Shown: piece after piece, positions 26,891 through 36,742 of the stretch
How positions within the stretch are numbered: position 1 is the stretch's first letter
How the letters are laid out: each line of letters starts with the position of its first letter
NCBI GenBank assembly: GCA_947381435.1
Contig: CANCVE010000005.1
Coordinates: 1 to 64,000, forward strand
Length of the DNA: 64,000 nt
Direction of reading: 5' to 3'
Origin: Chitinophagaceae bacterium
GTDB lineage: Bacteria > Bacteroidota > Bacteroidia > Chitinophagales > Chitinophagaceae
The notes under the pieces: model-generated
What the model was told of the DNA's origin: nothing
Database searches by the model: none
What the model saw: only the letters and a program-made list of their open reading frames with translations
Position numbers and translations under genes: made by a program

Positions 26891-27661
26891 TTACCCTTTA
26901 TTAATAAACTGGTTTAGTTTTTTTAATGGTTTCAAATACAGCGTGTACCATTTGGGTTTTATCCCATTTATTTTCCACGCTTTTCTATCTTCTAAGTTAG
27001 CCCTAAGCCTATTAATAACCGATTGATTACTCTGCCCTCCTGCCCGCATGTGCACCATCACTTCTGGCAAATACGCCAATGAACAGTGATGTTTGTACAA
27101 AAAGCGTAACATCAATTCATAATCTGCTGCACCCCACAAAGAAATATTAAATAACCCATACTTGTTGTACAACTCTTTTCGCACAAAAAAAGTAGGATGG
27201 GGCGGCATCCATCCCTGCAAAAAATTGTCTCGTTTATAATTGCCCGAAACCCAATGGCGAATAGTTTTAGAAGTATCTGTTGCATTTACATAAAGCAAAT
27301 CTCCATAAACAGCATCACAACCAGTTTCATTAAATAGAGATACCACTTTTTCTATTATCGTTTCATCAGCATAAAAATCGTCCGAATTTAGTATCCCCAC
27401 TATGTCTCCGCTCACCAATCCGATGCCTTTATTCATCGCATCATAAATGCCTTTGTCCTTGCCAATATGAATTTCTCCCTTAAAATTATTGGTCGATTTT
27501 ATCAGTTCAATAGTATTATCTGTAGAAACGCCATCCACTATTACATGCTCAATGCTAGGATAGTTTTGGCTTTGAACTGAATGCAAAGTATCCAAAATAG
27601 TCTTCGAACTATTAAAGGTTGCCGTGATGATAGAGACTTTAATTGGATTATTCTTGCTCAA
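26891..27661 (-). CDS. GT2 glycosyltransferase, WcaE-like
   Basis: A 256-residue GT-A enzyme. VSIITATFNS lies at 9-18, VIVDGVSTDNT near 41-51, GKDKGIYDAMNKGI near 63 and the metal site LNSDDFYAD near 91-99. WGAADYELMLRFLY near 165 is the acceptor-side ED motif. The start is TTG at 27661, with no ATG available. Array E lies directly upstream of this start, between it and the acetyltransferase gene. Confidence 0.86.
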   Translation of the reverse strand: MSKNNPIKVSIITATFNSSKTILDTLHSVQSQNYPSIEHVIVDGVSTDNTIELIKSTNNFKGEIHIGKDKGIYDAMNKGIGLVSGDIVGILNSDDFYADETIIEKVVSLFNETGCDAVYGDLLYVNATDTSKTIRHWVSGNYKRDNFLQGWMPPHPTFFVRKELYNKYGLFNISLWGAADYELMLRFLYKHHCSLAYLPEVMVHMRAGGQSNQSVINRLRANLEDRKAWKINGIKPKWYTLYLKPLKKLNQFINKG

Positions 27662-27688
27662 AATATATGTAAGTAAACTTTAGATTTC

Positions 27689-27793
27689 CTCAACTGCGGG
27701 AATGATTTCCTCAACCGAGGGAATGACTGACTCAGCTGAGGGAATGTTATCCTCAACTGAGGGAATGACTGACTCAACTGAGGAAATGACGGC
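27689..27793. repeat. Array E: five 21-bp units with CTCAACTGAG palindrome
   Basis: Units begin at 27689, 27710, 27731, 27752 and 27773, exactly 21 bp apart. Each has a CTCAACTGAG-type core (perfect palindrome CTCAGCTGAG at 27731-27740) and then GGAATG plus a 5-base variable end (ATTTC, ACTGA or TTATC). It lies inside the polysaccharide operon, between two co-directional genes, so it should be transcribed. RNA hairpins of up to 5 bp per unit are possible. Confidence 0.9.
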
Positions 27794-27814
27794 TTTGTTT
27801 GAGTTTTCATAGAC

Positions 27815-28363
27815 TTAATTAGTAAAAGTTCGCTCTCTCACCTTCACCGCAGGGTTTCCTTGATAGATGGAATAAGCCATTAAATCTTTAGTAGCTATAG
27901 ACCCTACAGCCAAAACTGCGTGACTAAAACAAGTTACTCCCGGGCAAACCACCGACTGCGCCCCAAGCCAAACACCATCCTCCAAAACAATTTTACCAAT
28001 CATTAAATCGAAGGTAGATTTTGAGTAATTATGGTTTCCCGTAAGCAACATCACCCCTTGCGATAGGCAGGCATTATTGCCAATGGATACTTGGGTAAGG
28101 TTATCTATCCAAACATTTTCGCCAATCCAAACATCACTTCCAATAGATAGAAACCAAGGATATTTTATGTTTACTGATGGTTTTATAACCACTCTTTCGC
28201 CTACAGATGCCCCAAAAAGCCTGAGCAATCTAATTTTTAATCCATTAATTAAAGCCAAATTATTGGCAAAAAACAAGGCATTCACTATTAGCCAAAGAGT
28301 TCTTTTTATAGTTCCTCCAGGCTTGTACCAACTGTTGTCGTATTTATTTAGATTAGTTTGCAC
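27815..28363 (-). CDS. WcaF-type hexapeptide acetyltransferase
   Basis: A left-handed beta-helix acyltransferase of 182 residues that probably O-acetylates a sugar of the polysaccharide with acetyl-CoA. The start is taken as GTG at 28363, giving the family start QTNLNKYDNSWYKPG; a longer frame to 28408 would extend into the dispersed inverted repeat and is rejected. Hexapeptide repeats run through VVIKPSVNIKYPWFLSIGSDVWIGE and NNACLSQGVMLLTGNHNYS, whose His is catalytic. Array E lies downstream. Confidence 0.88.
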   Translation of the reverse strand: MQTNLNKYDNSWYKPGGTIKRTLWLIVNALFFANNLALINGLKIRLLRLFGASVGERVVIKPSVNIKYPWFLSIGSDVWIGENVWIDNLTQVSIGNNACLSQGVMLLTGNHNYSKSTFDLMIGKIVLEDGVWLGAQSVVCPGVTCFSHAVLAVGSIATKDLMAYSIYQGNPAVKVRERTFTN

Positions 28364-28372
28364 TTTAATTTT

Positions 28373-28490
28373 TTCCACTAGGGTCACTAAGAAAAACACA
28401 TGGAACACAAAGTTTTAAAGTCCTGTATCCAAAAACCAAACTCTAATCCTTGTGTCTCTTGGTGAAACCTTTGTGTACTTTGTGGTTAAC
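28373..28490. repeat. Dispersed imperfect inverted repeat, copy 2
   Basis: It shares with 8994-9113 the ordered blocks CACTAAGAAAAA, GAACACAAAGT, AATCCTTNTGT, TTGTG(T) and CTTTGTGGT / CCTTGTGGT. The terminal inverted repeat is more decayed on the left side. The right end contains the last codon and stop of the upstream glycosyltransferase, so that gene reads into the element. Confidence 0.65.
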
Positions 28491-29346
28491 CTTTATTTTG
28501 CTTTTTTATTTCGTCTATTTTAATATCCACCACCAACCTAAACCAAAACGCCTGCAAAAAATGAAAGACAAAACCCTGTTTGCCATCTAATATGCCCAAT
28601 TGAATAAAATAGCGATGAAAAAAGTAGATAAATGGACGCACATATAAGGGCATCTTCCACCAAATACTTTTCAAAAAAGCTTTCTTCTGATCCGGACTTC
28701 CAAAAATGTTTGGTTGTAGGGTTTGGGTACGCAATTGTTGCAATCTTTCCCACTCCTCGGTAGCTACTAAATCGCTGTATCTGTTGTGTTTACTGATCCA
28801 AAACGAGATTTGATTCTCCTTATAATTCTCTTCAATCAAATATCCTGTCTTCCAAATAATTGTCTTACCTGGAACTATAAACCGATGATCCATGTTCTCA
28901 TTCAAATCGGAATAACCAACCCCAAACCGAAACATCTTTAGCAGATAAAAGGGAAAATAACCGCCATGCTTCAGCCATTTACCTTTAAATATGTTTTTTC
29001 TATTGAAGTATATTCCAGCAACATCTTTGTAATCCTCGTCCCTAAAGCTTTGCAATTGCACCAATAATTCGTTAGTAACAAGTTGGTCTGCATCCAAACA
29101 AATAACCCAAGGTGTCTTGATGTCGAACTTAGTTAGGGCTTCATGCCATTGTTTGGGATGGTTTACAAAAGGGTTTGTTTTCAGGGTACAACCAAACTCT
29201 GTAGCAATGTTAATGGTGTTATCGGTACTGCCAGAATCTAAAATGAAAGTAGCTGCATTCAGCGATTTGATAGACGACAATAACCTAGGAAGATGAATTT
29301 CTTCGTTGAAGGATATGATAATAAAACTAAAATCTGGATTGGTCAA
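28486..29346 (-). CDS. GT2 glycosyltransferase (LPS core/WaaE-like)
   Basis: A 286-residue GT-A enzyme: SFIIISFNEEIHLPRLLSS near 6-24, LDSGSTDNT near 36-44, and CLDADQLV as the DxD-type site near 83-90. This layout is that of the KdtX/WaaE glucosyltransferase-like group. The start is TTG at 29346, right after the stop of the upstream gene. Its C-terminal end and stop lie in the dispersed inverted repeat. Confidence 0.85.
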   Translation of the reverse strand: MTNPDFSFIIISFNEEIHLPRLLSSIKSLNAATFILDSGSTDNTINIATEFGCTLKTNPFVNHPKQWHEALTKFDIKTPWVICLDADQLVTNELLVQLQSFRDEDYKDVAGIYFNRKNIFKGKWLKHGGYFPFYLLKMFRFGVGYSDLNENMDHRFIVPGKTIIWKTGYLIEENYKENQISFWISKHNRYSDLVATEEWERLQQLRTQTLQPNIFGSPDQKKAFLKSIWWKMPLYVRPFIYFFHRYFIQLGILDGKQGFVFHFLQAFWFRLVVDIKIDEIKKQNKG

Positions 29347-30510
29347 TTATGCAATATTTAAGTGCAGTTTGTAAGCTTCGATATATTTCTTAGCTAACTC
29401 CTCCGAGTTATAATCTTTCTTTATTTGCTTATGCATTTCTAAAGATTTAGACTGCCAAAAGGATTTTTGACTGATGTATTCTTTTACTGAAGAAACAATA
29501 TCGTTTGGATTAGTATCGATAACCCAGCCCATTTTGTGAGTGCTTACATAGTCGCTCAACCCAACATATTTTGTAACGATAACCGGCCGTCCGGCATACA
29601 ATGTTTCCAAAACTATATTGGCAAAATTTTCATTATAAGAAGGAAGAACCAAGACATTAGTGTTTAATATATCGTTGAACTTTTCATTCCATTCCACGCT
29701 TCCCTTCCAATTAATTAATTCGGCAATCCCAAATGACTTACAAAGTTCCTTAAGCTCATTTTGATATTCTTCACTTCCAGAACCAATGATGGTAAGTTTT
29801 ATATTTATTGATTGATGCTTTAGTTCCTTTACTGCATTTAGCAAAATCTCAATCCCCTTTTTTTTATCAACACGAGAGATAAACAATAATTTTATTACAT
29901 TACTTGGCTCCTGCTTTTCTATGACTTCCAATGAAAGATTAGGAAAATTAAGCAAATTGGGGAGGGTAAATACTTTGGTTTTTTCACCAAACAAATTCTT
30001 AATCTCAACCTGTTCTGAATGAGCAGTTGCATGAAAAACTTGGTTCCTGAGAACTGTTTTAGATAAGAAATTGAAGAATATCTTCTTTTTGAAAGGATTT
30101 TTATTGTGTGTAAAAGAGTAAGAGGAAAACATGCCTCGCGGTGAGATAATAAATCGAACTCTTTTAAAGTAGAGTATCCAAGCGCAACCAATCATTAACA
30201 AGCTCCACCAACTGTGCAAGTGAATTACATCGTACTTTTTCTTGCCAAAAAGTAGTTTCAACCACATCTTTGGAGAGATGTGCGTATGATCGCCTGTAAT
30301 TCTTGGGAAATAATAAACGCCAACATTGTTTAGGTTTTGTTCAGCATTTAAAGGAACATCAAGATTATTAATACCATTGGCATTAGTAGCAAAGACTATT
30401 ACCTTGTTTTCTAAACAAGCCTCGGCTTCACATAGTGCACTAACAGAATATATGGGTCCTCCATAAACAAAAGCGGGTTTATAGGATGGCGTTATCTGGA
30501 GAATCGTCAT
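29347..30510 (-). CDS. GT4-type glycosyltransferase
   Basis: A 387-residue GT-B enzyme: PSYKPAFVYGGPIYSVSAL near 8-26, ISPRGMFSSYSF near 125, LLFISRVDKKKGIEIL near 215 and the donor site YNENFANIVLETLYAGRPVI near 290-309. It overlaps the upstream polymerase gene by 32 bp and abuts the next GT2, so all three are translationally linked. Specificity is unknown. Confidence 0.88.
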   Translation of the reverse strand: MTILQITPSYKPAFVYGGPIYSVSALCEAEACLENKVIVFATNANGINNLDVPLNAEQNLNNVGVYYFPRITGDHTHISPKMWLKLLFGKKKYDVIHLHSWWSLLMIGCAWILYFKRVRFIISPRGMFSSYSFTHNKNPFKKKIFFNFLSKTVLRNQVFHATAHSEQVEIKNLFGEKTKVFTLPNLLNFPNLSLEVIEKQEPSNVIKLLFISRVDKKKGIEILLNAVKELKHQSINIKLTIIGSGSEEYQNELKELCKSFGIAELINWKGSVEWNEKFNDILNTNVLVLPSYNENFANIVLETLYAGRPVIVTKYVGLSDYVSTHKMGWVIDTNPNDIVSSVKEYISQKSFWQSKSLEMHKQIKKDYNSEELAKKYIEAYKLHLNIA

Positions 30511-31897
30511 ATATTTTTTCTAAGAAATCATAAGAATAAAGTAATCTTTGAAGCACCCACATGGTTAAAAATGAGTATAATACAGAATTAAGAATAAACT
30601 CAAACGATAGTCCTCTCCAAAAAATGGGGAATAACCCATTAAACACAATGGCTGTACCCAGAAAGTACCCTCCAAACCAGCTTTCTGCTATTCCACATAT
30701 ATACTGCAAGGCAAATCCATAAACAAATAAGCTAATCATAATGCCTAATATCCCCCCACTCAAATATCCATCCACAATATACATTGGCTTTGCAGATACT
30801 TTTGCTAGGTTACTTACTACGCCAGCATCAACAACACGTTGCATTACCATTGTTTCAGTAATTGGTTTATCCTTCCAAGCAATACGGGGTACCAGTACAA
30901 TTAAAGCCTGCCCTACTAAGTCAAAACCATAATATGGAATCCTTTTGGGGGATGACTCAATATAAGTTGTGAACATACTTATTTCTGACAATCTACCAAT
31001 CAAAAAATCCCAATTACTTTCTTTACTTTCAACCGCAGCGTTCAATGCCTCATCTCGTATTTCTTCAGTCGTTTTTATATTATCAACCGAGTTTACAGCC
31101 TGCCTAAATGCCTGAACATAAATTGGTATTACGAAAAAGCAAATATAAATTAGAGGTAACGCCAAAAATATTATTACTTTTCTATAATATGGATACATAA
31201 ATACACAAACTAACAATATACTGATAATAATGGGCTCCTTAAATCCAGATACTAATGTATTAATAAATGTATAGGAATAAAAAAAGCCAGAAAGCCATAT
31301 TAAGTTTCGATCTTTTTTTATAATGGCATAGCAAAAAGCGTAAGTGCCGCTCATAAAACACAGGTTAGTTAACTGTTGAGATATCTGTGATAAACCAGTA
31401 ATAAAATTTGCTGCAAATGAAAAAACAAATGCTAAAAAGGTAAACCCCATCAAAAAAGTGCTCCAATCCAGATTTTCACGAATCTTGTATTGTTGTTTTG
31501 TTTTATTTATCGTTCTACTATACATCCCTAGTAATAACGAAATATGGCCTAATAGATAATATCTTTGGCATTCAGCTATCAACCCTAATTTTTTAGTATC
31601 TACAAAATAATTAGGGCGCCATTTAAAATCCTGCATCCCAAGTGTATCCAAAAAATAAAATATAGAAGAACAAAAATTGAAACCACAAAAGACAACTTGA
31701 ATAATTATTACAGGGCGCATCAACTGTTGAGCAAAAGTTAAGTCATCTGGAAGTGGAGCAATGAACCCAGACAATGAAAGTAAAAAAAGAACAAAACTAC
31801 CAATCCAAGCTGTTAAATATGACCCTACCGGATTAGATTCCATAAAATATGAAAGAATCAACAGTAGGAACAAAGACAAGTATTTTACGTTTTTCAT
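30479..31897 (-). CDS. Second Wzy-like polytopic membrane protein
   Basis: A 472-residue inner-membrane protein with about eleven or twelve predicted helices and one long hydrophilic loop (about residues 260-370, with KTTEEIRDEALNAAVESKES) that is probably periplasmic. This is the topology of O-antigen/capsule polymerases or ligases. I see no motif that separates Wzy from a ligase. It lies between two GT4 genes (2 bp after one and overlapping the next by 32 bp). With the 20.8-22.0 kb gene it makes two candidate polymerases in one locus. Confidence 0.6.
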   Translation of the reverse strand: MKNVKYLSLFLLLILSYFMESNPVGSYLTAWIGSFVLFLLSLSGFIAPLPDDLTFAQQLMRPVIIIQVVFCGFNFCSSIFYFLDTLGMQDFKWRPNYFVDTKKLGLIAECQRYYLLGHISLLLGMYSRTINKTKQQYKIRENLDWSTFLMGFTFLAFVFSFAANFITGLSQISQQLTNLCFMSGTYAFCYAIIKKDRNLIWLSGFFYSYTFINTLVSGFKEPIIISILLVCVFMYPYYRKVIIFLALPLIYICFFVIPIYVQAFRQAVNSVDNIKTTEEIRDEALNAAVESKESNWDFLIGRLSEISMFTTYIESSPKRIPYYGFDLVGQALIVLVPRIAWKDKPITETMVMQRVVDAGVVSNLAKVSAKPMYIVDGYLSGGILGIMISLFVYGFALQYICGIAESWFGGYFLGTAIVFNGLFPIFWRGLSFEFILNSVLYSFLTMWVLQRLLYSYDFLEKIYDDSPDNAIL

Positions 31898-31898
31898 G

Positions 31899-33065
31899 TT
31901 ACAATCCCCTCCATTCTTTTAACATTTTCGACGCTGTTTCCTCTATTGACCAGTTCTCAATAATATGTTTACTCCGCTCTCCCATTTTAAATAATTCATC
32001 CTTAGATGGTATATTCTCAAAAATTTGTTGTAATTCATTCTGATTGCCACTTTCAAAAACCCATCCGTTATACTCATTCTGAACCAAATCTTCCGCACAA
32101 CCAACCTTATCACTTGCTATTATAGCTTTTCCGCAAACCATCGCCTCATTAACCACCAAACCCCATGTTTCTCCTTTTGATGTTAAACAGAAAACATCAG
32201 AAAGATTGTACCAAAACGGCATCATAGATTGGTTCTGAAAATCTACAAAATGTATAAATTCTCTTTTATTAGAATTGTCTGCAATTTTTTTCAAAATTTC
32301 CTCTTGTTTTCCATTACCCAAGAAAATTAAATGAAGCGCTTTAGTGTTAGCGTCTATAAATGCCTGTATCAAGAGAATCGGGTTTTTTGTTGGCTCAAGT
32401 TTGCCAGCAAATAATAGTATTCTTTCTTCATGTAGAATACGTAACTGTTCTCTTAATTGTTTGGCATCATCTGAATAATTTACCGAAAAACGATTATTAT
32501 CAATAGAATGTGGTGCAAAAATTATATCTGACTCCTTAAATCCTACCCACCTAAAATAAGCATTGCTTGCCGAACCAACACAAAAAACCTTATCTACATG
32601 TTTATAAACCCAAAGCAACACAATTCTTCTAATTAAAGTCTTCACCTTGGTAAGATACCCAGCTACTTCATTTCCAAGTAAAGTAGAATCTCCCCTAAAA
32701 TAAATGGGTATTTTCCCTTTAAAATGTCTCAGCACTTTCAGGTGACTATTATAACACCAGCCAATAACCAAAAGAAAACTAGGATTATATGCCTCAATTT
32801 TATTAATTATGGTTGGATTAACGATTCCATTGAACTTATGGCTTCCTGGTTCTTTTGATTTATTTTCCAAAAATTCATAATTATATCCTTCCAGCAACGG
32901 AATATCCCACTCTACTTTTTTACCAAACCCAGGATCAAACTTTTGTAATGAATCAGTACCCCAAGTATAAAATACTTTTACCTCTATACTTTTTGAAAGT
33001 AATTTGAATAAGGGGGCATAATACTGTATTGGGTGAGTAGTTATGATTGCAACTTTCTTATCCAT
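31899..33065 (-). CDS. GT4-type glycosyltransferase
   Basis: A 388-residue GT-B enzyme. The N-terminus ITTHPIQYYAPLFKLLS is typical of a GT4 subgroup, YFRGDSTLLG is near 147, and LLFAGKLEPTKNPILLIQAF near 210 starts the donor domain. KGETWGLVVNEAMVCGKAII near 300-319 is the donor-phosphate motif. It overlaps the upstream gene by 8 bp and stands 1 bp from the next. Confidence 0.88.
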   Translation of the reverse strand: MDKKVAIITTHPIQYYAPLFKLLSKSIEVKVFYTWGTDSLQKFDPGFGKKVEWDIPLLEGYNYEFLENKSKEPGSHKFNGIVNPTIINKIEAYNPSFLLVIGWCYNSHLKVLRHFKGKIPIYFRGDSTLLGNEVAGYLTKVKTLIRRIVLLWVYKHVDKVFCVGSASNAYFRWVGFKESDIIFAPHSIDNNRFSVNYSDDAKQLREQLRILHEERILLFAGKLEPTKNPILLIQAFIDANTKALHLIFLGNGKQEEILKKIADNSNKREFIHFVDFQNQSMMPFWYNLSDVFCLTSKGETWGLVVNEAMVCGKAIIASDKVGCAEDLVQNEYNGWVFESGNQNELQQIFENIPSKDELFKMGERSKHIIENWSIEETASKMLKEWRGL

Positions 33066-34341
33066 TACTTACAATACTATTAAAAACTGATACTTGTTTT
33101 TTAGTCATTTCTTCAGCACTATATTTTTTAAATATATTCCAGTCTGTATTGTTTGAATAAGTGTTATCGTAGGTTTTGTTTAATAAAATATACAAACTAT
33201 TTAAAACATCTAATTCAGAGTCTTCAAGCGTATGAACGATGCCAGAATTCGTTTCTTCTAAAATAGATTTTGCACTACTTTCTTTATGAAAAATTCCAAA
33301 AATTGGTTTTTTTGTAAGGATATAAGGGTATAATTTAGAAGCAGTGTAACCTGGGTCATTTGAGCCTGGAATAAATAACAATGATGCTTTTTGTAATAGA
33401 GCAAGTCCTTCAAAATAAGGTACTCTATCTGTATTCTCCTCTACATAATCTAGGATTCCATTTTTATCAGCTACAGGCAAAATAGTTTTTACGCCTTTCC
33501 CATTTGGAGCATAGCTTGTGCCAATAAATAATAATCGAAATTTATTAAATAGAACCGGATCCTCAGTTAACCCTAGTTTAAAAGCTTTAAAGAATGTCGT
33601 TAATGCTGGTTGCATATCAAAACCGCCCCGTCCCACATATAAAATATACTTATATTCAGGTTTAAATAATAATTCATCTGAAATATTTAAGTTTTTAGAA
33701 ATCTCTAGGTCTTTATCAAAAGCACCAAAGGTTATTGTAGCATTAACTTTGGTGCGTAAGTCAGGATACCTTTCATGTAGCTGTTTTATATACGAATCGG
33801 ATACACTTATCAACCCACTACAACTCTTCATTGCAATAGGTTCTAAAAATTTATTTAGATAATACGAAAACCAATATTTTTTTGGACGCTCGTTTTTAGG
33901 TTTATCAATATAATAGGTAGAATACCATGGATCTTGCATATCAATTACGTAAGGAATTTTATAGTACCATCTCCATAAATTACCAAGAATAAGCACAGGA
34001 AAACATGTTGTAGAAAAGTATATTAAATCAATTTTCTTTGATTTAATAAGTTTATTAACAGCAAAAAAGTAAAAAAAAAGAGATCTCAATGCAAGTGCAC
34101 CCAACCCAATTTTTCTTGTCCAAATACTTGAAAAGGCTTTTATTTTTATTATTGATAAATTTGCAGGCAGCGATGATAATAAACGTTCATCTTTAGCACC
34201 TTCCACATACTTTTCATCAACACAAACTACAATTGGATTCCAACCATAATTTTTAAGATAGGGAACACTTTGTCTTACCCTATGCATATCAGCAGCGTTT
34301 ACAGGTGGAAAGTGAGGGGAAATAATAAGAATGTTCTTCAA
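33058..34341 (-). CDS. GT-B glycosyltransferase (GT4-like, atypical donor site)
   Basis: A 427-residue protein with the N-terminal pattern IISPHFPPVNAADMHRVRQ and VIDMQDPWYSTYY near 134-146, found in a group of large GT4-like enzymes. The donor region reads GSNDPGYTASKLYPYILTKKPI, which keeps the helix position but not the standard E-x7-E. The start is TTG at 34341. Function as a sugar transferase is likely, the sugar is unknown. Confidence 0.78.
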   Translation of the reverse strand: MKNILIISPHFPPVNAADMHRVRQSVPYLKNYGWNPIVVCVDEKYVEGAKDERLLSSLPANLSIIKIKAFSSIWTRKIGLGALALRSLFFYFFAVNKLIKSKKIDLIYFSTTCFPVLILGNLWRWYYKIPYVIDMQDPWYSTYYIDKPKNERPKKYWFSYYLNKFLEPIAMKSCSGLISVSDSYIKQLHERYPDLRTKVNATITFGAFDKDLEISKNLNISDELLFKPEYKYILYVGRGGFDMQPALTTFFKAFKLGLTEDPVLFNKFRLLFIGTSYAPNGKGVKTILPVADKNGILDYVEENTDRVPYFEGLALLQKASLLFIPGSNDPGYTASKLYPYILTKKPIFGIFHKESSAKSILEETNSGIVHTLEDSELDVLNSLYILLNKTYDNTYSNNTDWNIFKKYSAEEMTKKQVSVFNSIVSNG

Positions 34342-34424
34342 TAATTTATCAATAACTAATTACTTTAACCTATTTATTTTTACTCCTGTTCCTTTAAGAA
34401 ACATTAAAGGATAAATGTCTAAGC

Positions 34425-35525
34425 TTAACTCCTTCGTGCCATAAACTTCTTTTCAGTATAAAAATGGCTTGCATAAGCCACTAAAACACTTACTAAAATA
34501 CCAATAAATGCCAAATAAAAGTTATGAGGTAATTGATCGTGGTAGTAACGTTTATAGATGCTCACAATAAACGATTGTATAGGAAAATGAATAATGTAGA
34601 GCGTATAGGAAAACGGGCTAACCCATTTGAAGTATCCAATAAACTTGTTTAAAATATTTTTGCAGTAAAAATTACTTTCCGATAATAAAAATATAAACAC
34701 TGGCAATAATCCGATACCAAACATAAAGTCGCTAATAAAGTTATCATACTTCCCTTGCAGAATAAGACATATTGGCAACAGAACAATGAAAATGTTTAAT
34801 ATTTTAAACCACTTAATCCTTTCGGACAAAACATCTGCTACGTATGCACCAATGCACCAAGTGGGTAAAAACAGCAAGGTTTCAATCCAAAAATATTGTC
34901 GATTAAAGTTTAGAAAGTATAAAATGATTGATGTTATTGCAACAAGTAAATAGCCCAAATAAATTTTTTGTCTGTTTATTAAAAGCAAAAAAGGATAAAC
35001 TAAATAAATCCACCACTCCACGCGCAATGACCATAATGGAAAATTATTGCCTGCTACTGAGAAGAAAGGGGTAGTAATAAAAGTAAGATTTGCAAGAATA
35101 GTTTTTACAGAAAGATTATCGGGATAGGCTTGCTGAAATAAAAAATAGGAAATGTTTGCCAATAATATCATTAGTAGAATACTAAAAAGAAGTGGGGGAA
35201 ATATCCTTCTGATTCTATTTTGAAGGTACTTAGCTACATTAAATTTATATTCTGATGATAATTCTTGAATATTATGAGACTGTTTATAATGAATAACCAA
35301 TCCAGACAATACGAAAAACAAGGTTACGGCCTCAGAACCATATTTGAATATTGAAAAGAAGTATAAACATGCTTTGTCAAAATGATTATACAAATTTGGA
35401 TGCTTTAAGTATCCTGTATTATAACTTTCCCAACAAACAAGTCTTGCATGATGAATAACCACATATAATGCGGCAAAACCCCTCAAGCCATCCAAAATCT
35501 CAAACCTGTCTTTATGTATTTTCAA
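34425..35525 (-). CDS. Acyltransferase 3 family O-acyltransferase
   Basis: An inner-membrane protein of 366 residues with about ten helices. The start FEILDGLRGFAALYVVIHHARL carries the AT3 signature, including the R and H residues needed for acyl transfer, and SLRVEWWIYLVYPF near 166 is the second conserved region. It would O-acetylate a sugar of the polysaccharide from the membrane. It starts at a TTG that shares a 4-bp overlap with the upstream gene. Confidence 0.9.
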   Translation of the reverse strand: MKIHKDRFEILDGLRGFAALYVVIHHARLVCWESYNTGYLKHPNLYNHFDKACLYFFSIFKYGSEAVTLFFVLSGLVIHYKQSHNIQELSSEYKFNVAKYLQNRIRRIFPPLLFSILLMILLANISYFLFQQAYPDNLSVKTILANLTFITTPFFSVAGNNFPLWSLRVEWWIYLVYPFLLLINRQKIYLGYLLVAITSIILYFLNFNRQYFWIETLLFLPTWCIGAYVADVLSERIKWFKILNIFIVLLPICLILQGKYDNFISDFMFGIGLLPVFIFLLSESNFYCKNILNKFIGYFKWVSPFSYTLYIIHFPIQSFIVSIYKRYYHDQLPHNFYLAFIGILVSVLVAYASHFYTEKKFMARRS

Positions 35526-36742
35526 GCTAAATTGTTTGAAATAATAGTTAAAAATTTAGCTGATTCAAGTTCCCAATTATACTTGTCAGTAGCCAATTGA
35601 GTTGCTTTTAATTTACAATCCTTCAAAATATTCCTGTTTTGAAATAGGTAATCTATTTTGCCAGCTAATTCTGCCGCATTTCCTATTTGATAAACAAAAC
35701 CAATACCCTCATTATTTTCGATAAATCCTTTTTGGGCAGTTGTGTTCGAAGCAATAATTGCCAATCCAGAAGTGAGGTAAGAAAATATTTTATTGGTTAA
35801 ACAAATGTCTCTGTTTAAGGGTGTATTAGATTCTAAGGCAAGCCCAATATCAAACTGAGCAGAAAAACTAAAAATTTCTTGTGAAAGAATAGGTTTGTGA
35901 AAGACCAAATTTGCTTTGTTATGCATAAAAAGACCTAAAAAGTAATTTTCTGATTCTTTATTATAACTTCCAAGTAAATGCAATTCTATAGCATCGTTGG
36001 CAAGTATATTTAAAGCTCCAATTACATCCTCCAACCCCCTGTTTTTTCCAATAGTCTGAGAAAACCAAAATAATTTAAGATTATTATCAGACCTCTTACT
36101 GATTTTTTGTAAATGCCTGACTTCAAAAACATTATTAATCACTATAGGATTTAATCGAGGATATAATTGATTATACGCTTTCGCTATCAAAGGGCTTGCA
36201 GCTGAAATGTAAGCACAGCGACATAAATATTTGTCTTCTAAAAATTTAGAAATTCTAAAATTAAAGTCTAATGATGAATCCGAAACCTCTTGCCGATGAA
36301 AATCCTCTGCATCAAAACCACACTTTGTTTTATGATGATTGGATGCCCTTGCAGCTACAGGCAAAGCCGCCAAGTTGTGGGCAATATATAAATCAGCTTT
36401 TGTGGACTTAGCTTTTCGTAATAGTTCTACCGATGCTCGCCCCTGAGCTAACTCTGCAATACCAAACTTTAGTGTTAATTTATTGGCTATTAATCTAACC
36501 AATTTGAAACGAAGTCTTGAAAAGGTATAAACAGCATTACCTATATAAGGAGATCCTCCTGCTAAAACGGGTTTCCAAGCTACAGTTGAAAACAACTGTT
36601 CATCCATTTCCCACGCCCAATTTGTCCAAAATGAATAAATGACCGAAACATCAAATCCTGCCAAAACCAAAGCATTTGCTTCTTTAACCAAACGAGGATT
36701 TACGGAAGGTTGACCTGAAGAAATCAGCACAATCTTCTTCAT
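35522..36742 (-). CDS. GT4-type glycosyltransferase
   Basis: A 406-residue GT-B protein. SSGQPSVNPRLVKEANALVLAGF near 8-30 is the N-terminal motif of a common Bacteroidota GT4 subgroup. FGAEDFH-like GFDAEDFHRQE lies near 148, and LFWFSQTIGKNRGLEDVI near 228 begins the donor domain. The C-terminal NKIFSYLTSGLAIIASNT replaces the usual E-x7-E acid pair. It overlaps both neighbours by 4 bp. Confidence 0.82.
   Translation of the reverse strand: MKKIVLISSGQPSVNPRLVKEANALVLAGFDVSVIYSFWTNWAWEMDEQLFSTVAWKPVLAGGSPYIGNAVYTFSRLRFKLVRLIANKLTLKFGIAELAQGRASVELLRKAKSTKADLYIAHNLAALPVAARASNHHKTKCGFDAEDFHRQEVSDSSLDFNFRISKFLEDKYLCRCAYISAASPLIAKAYNQLYPRLNPIVINNVFEVRHLQKISKRSDNNLKLFWFSQTIGKNRGLEDVIGALNILANDAIELHLLGSYNKESENYFLGLFMHNKANLVFHKPILSQEIFSFSAQFDIGLALESNTPLNRDICLTNKIFSYLTSGLAIIASNTTAQKGFIENNEGIGFVYQIGNAAELAGKIDYLFQNRNILKDCKLKATQLATDKYNWELESAKFLTIISNNLA

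Noticed and set aside
28364..28408. N-terminal extension of the WcaF-like acetyltransferase
   Set aside because: These codons lie in the dispersed inverted repeat; the GTG at 28363 gives the family's normal start.
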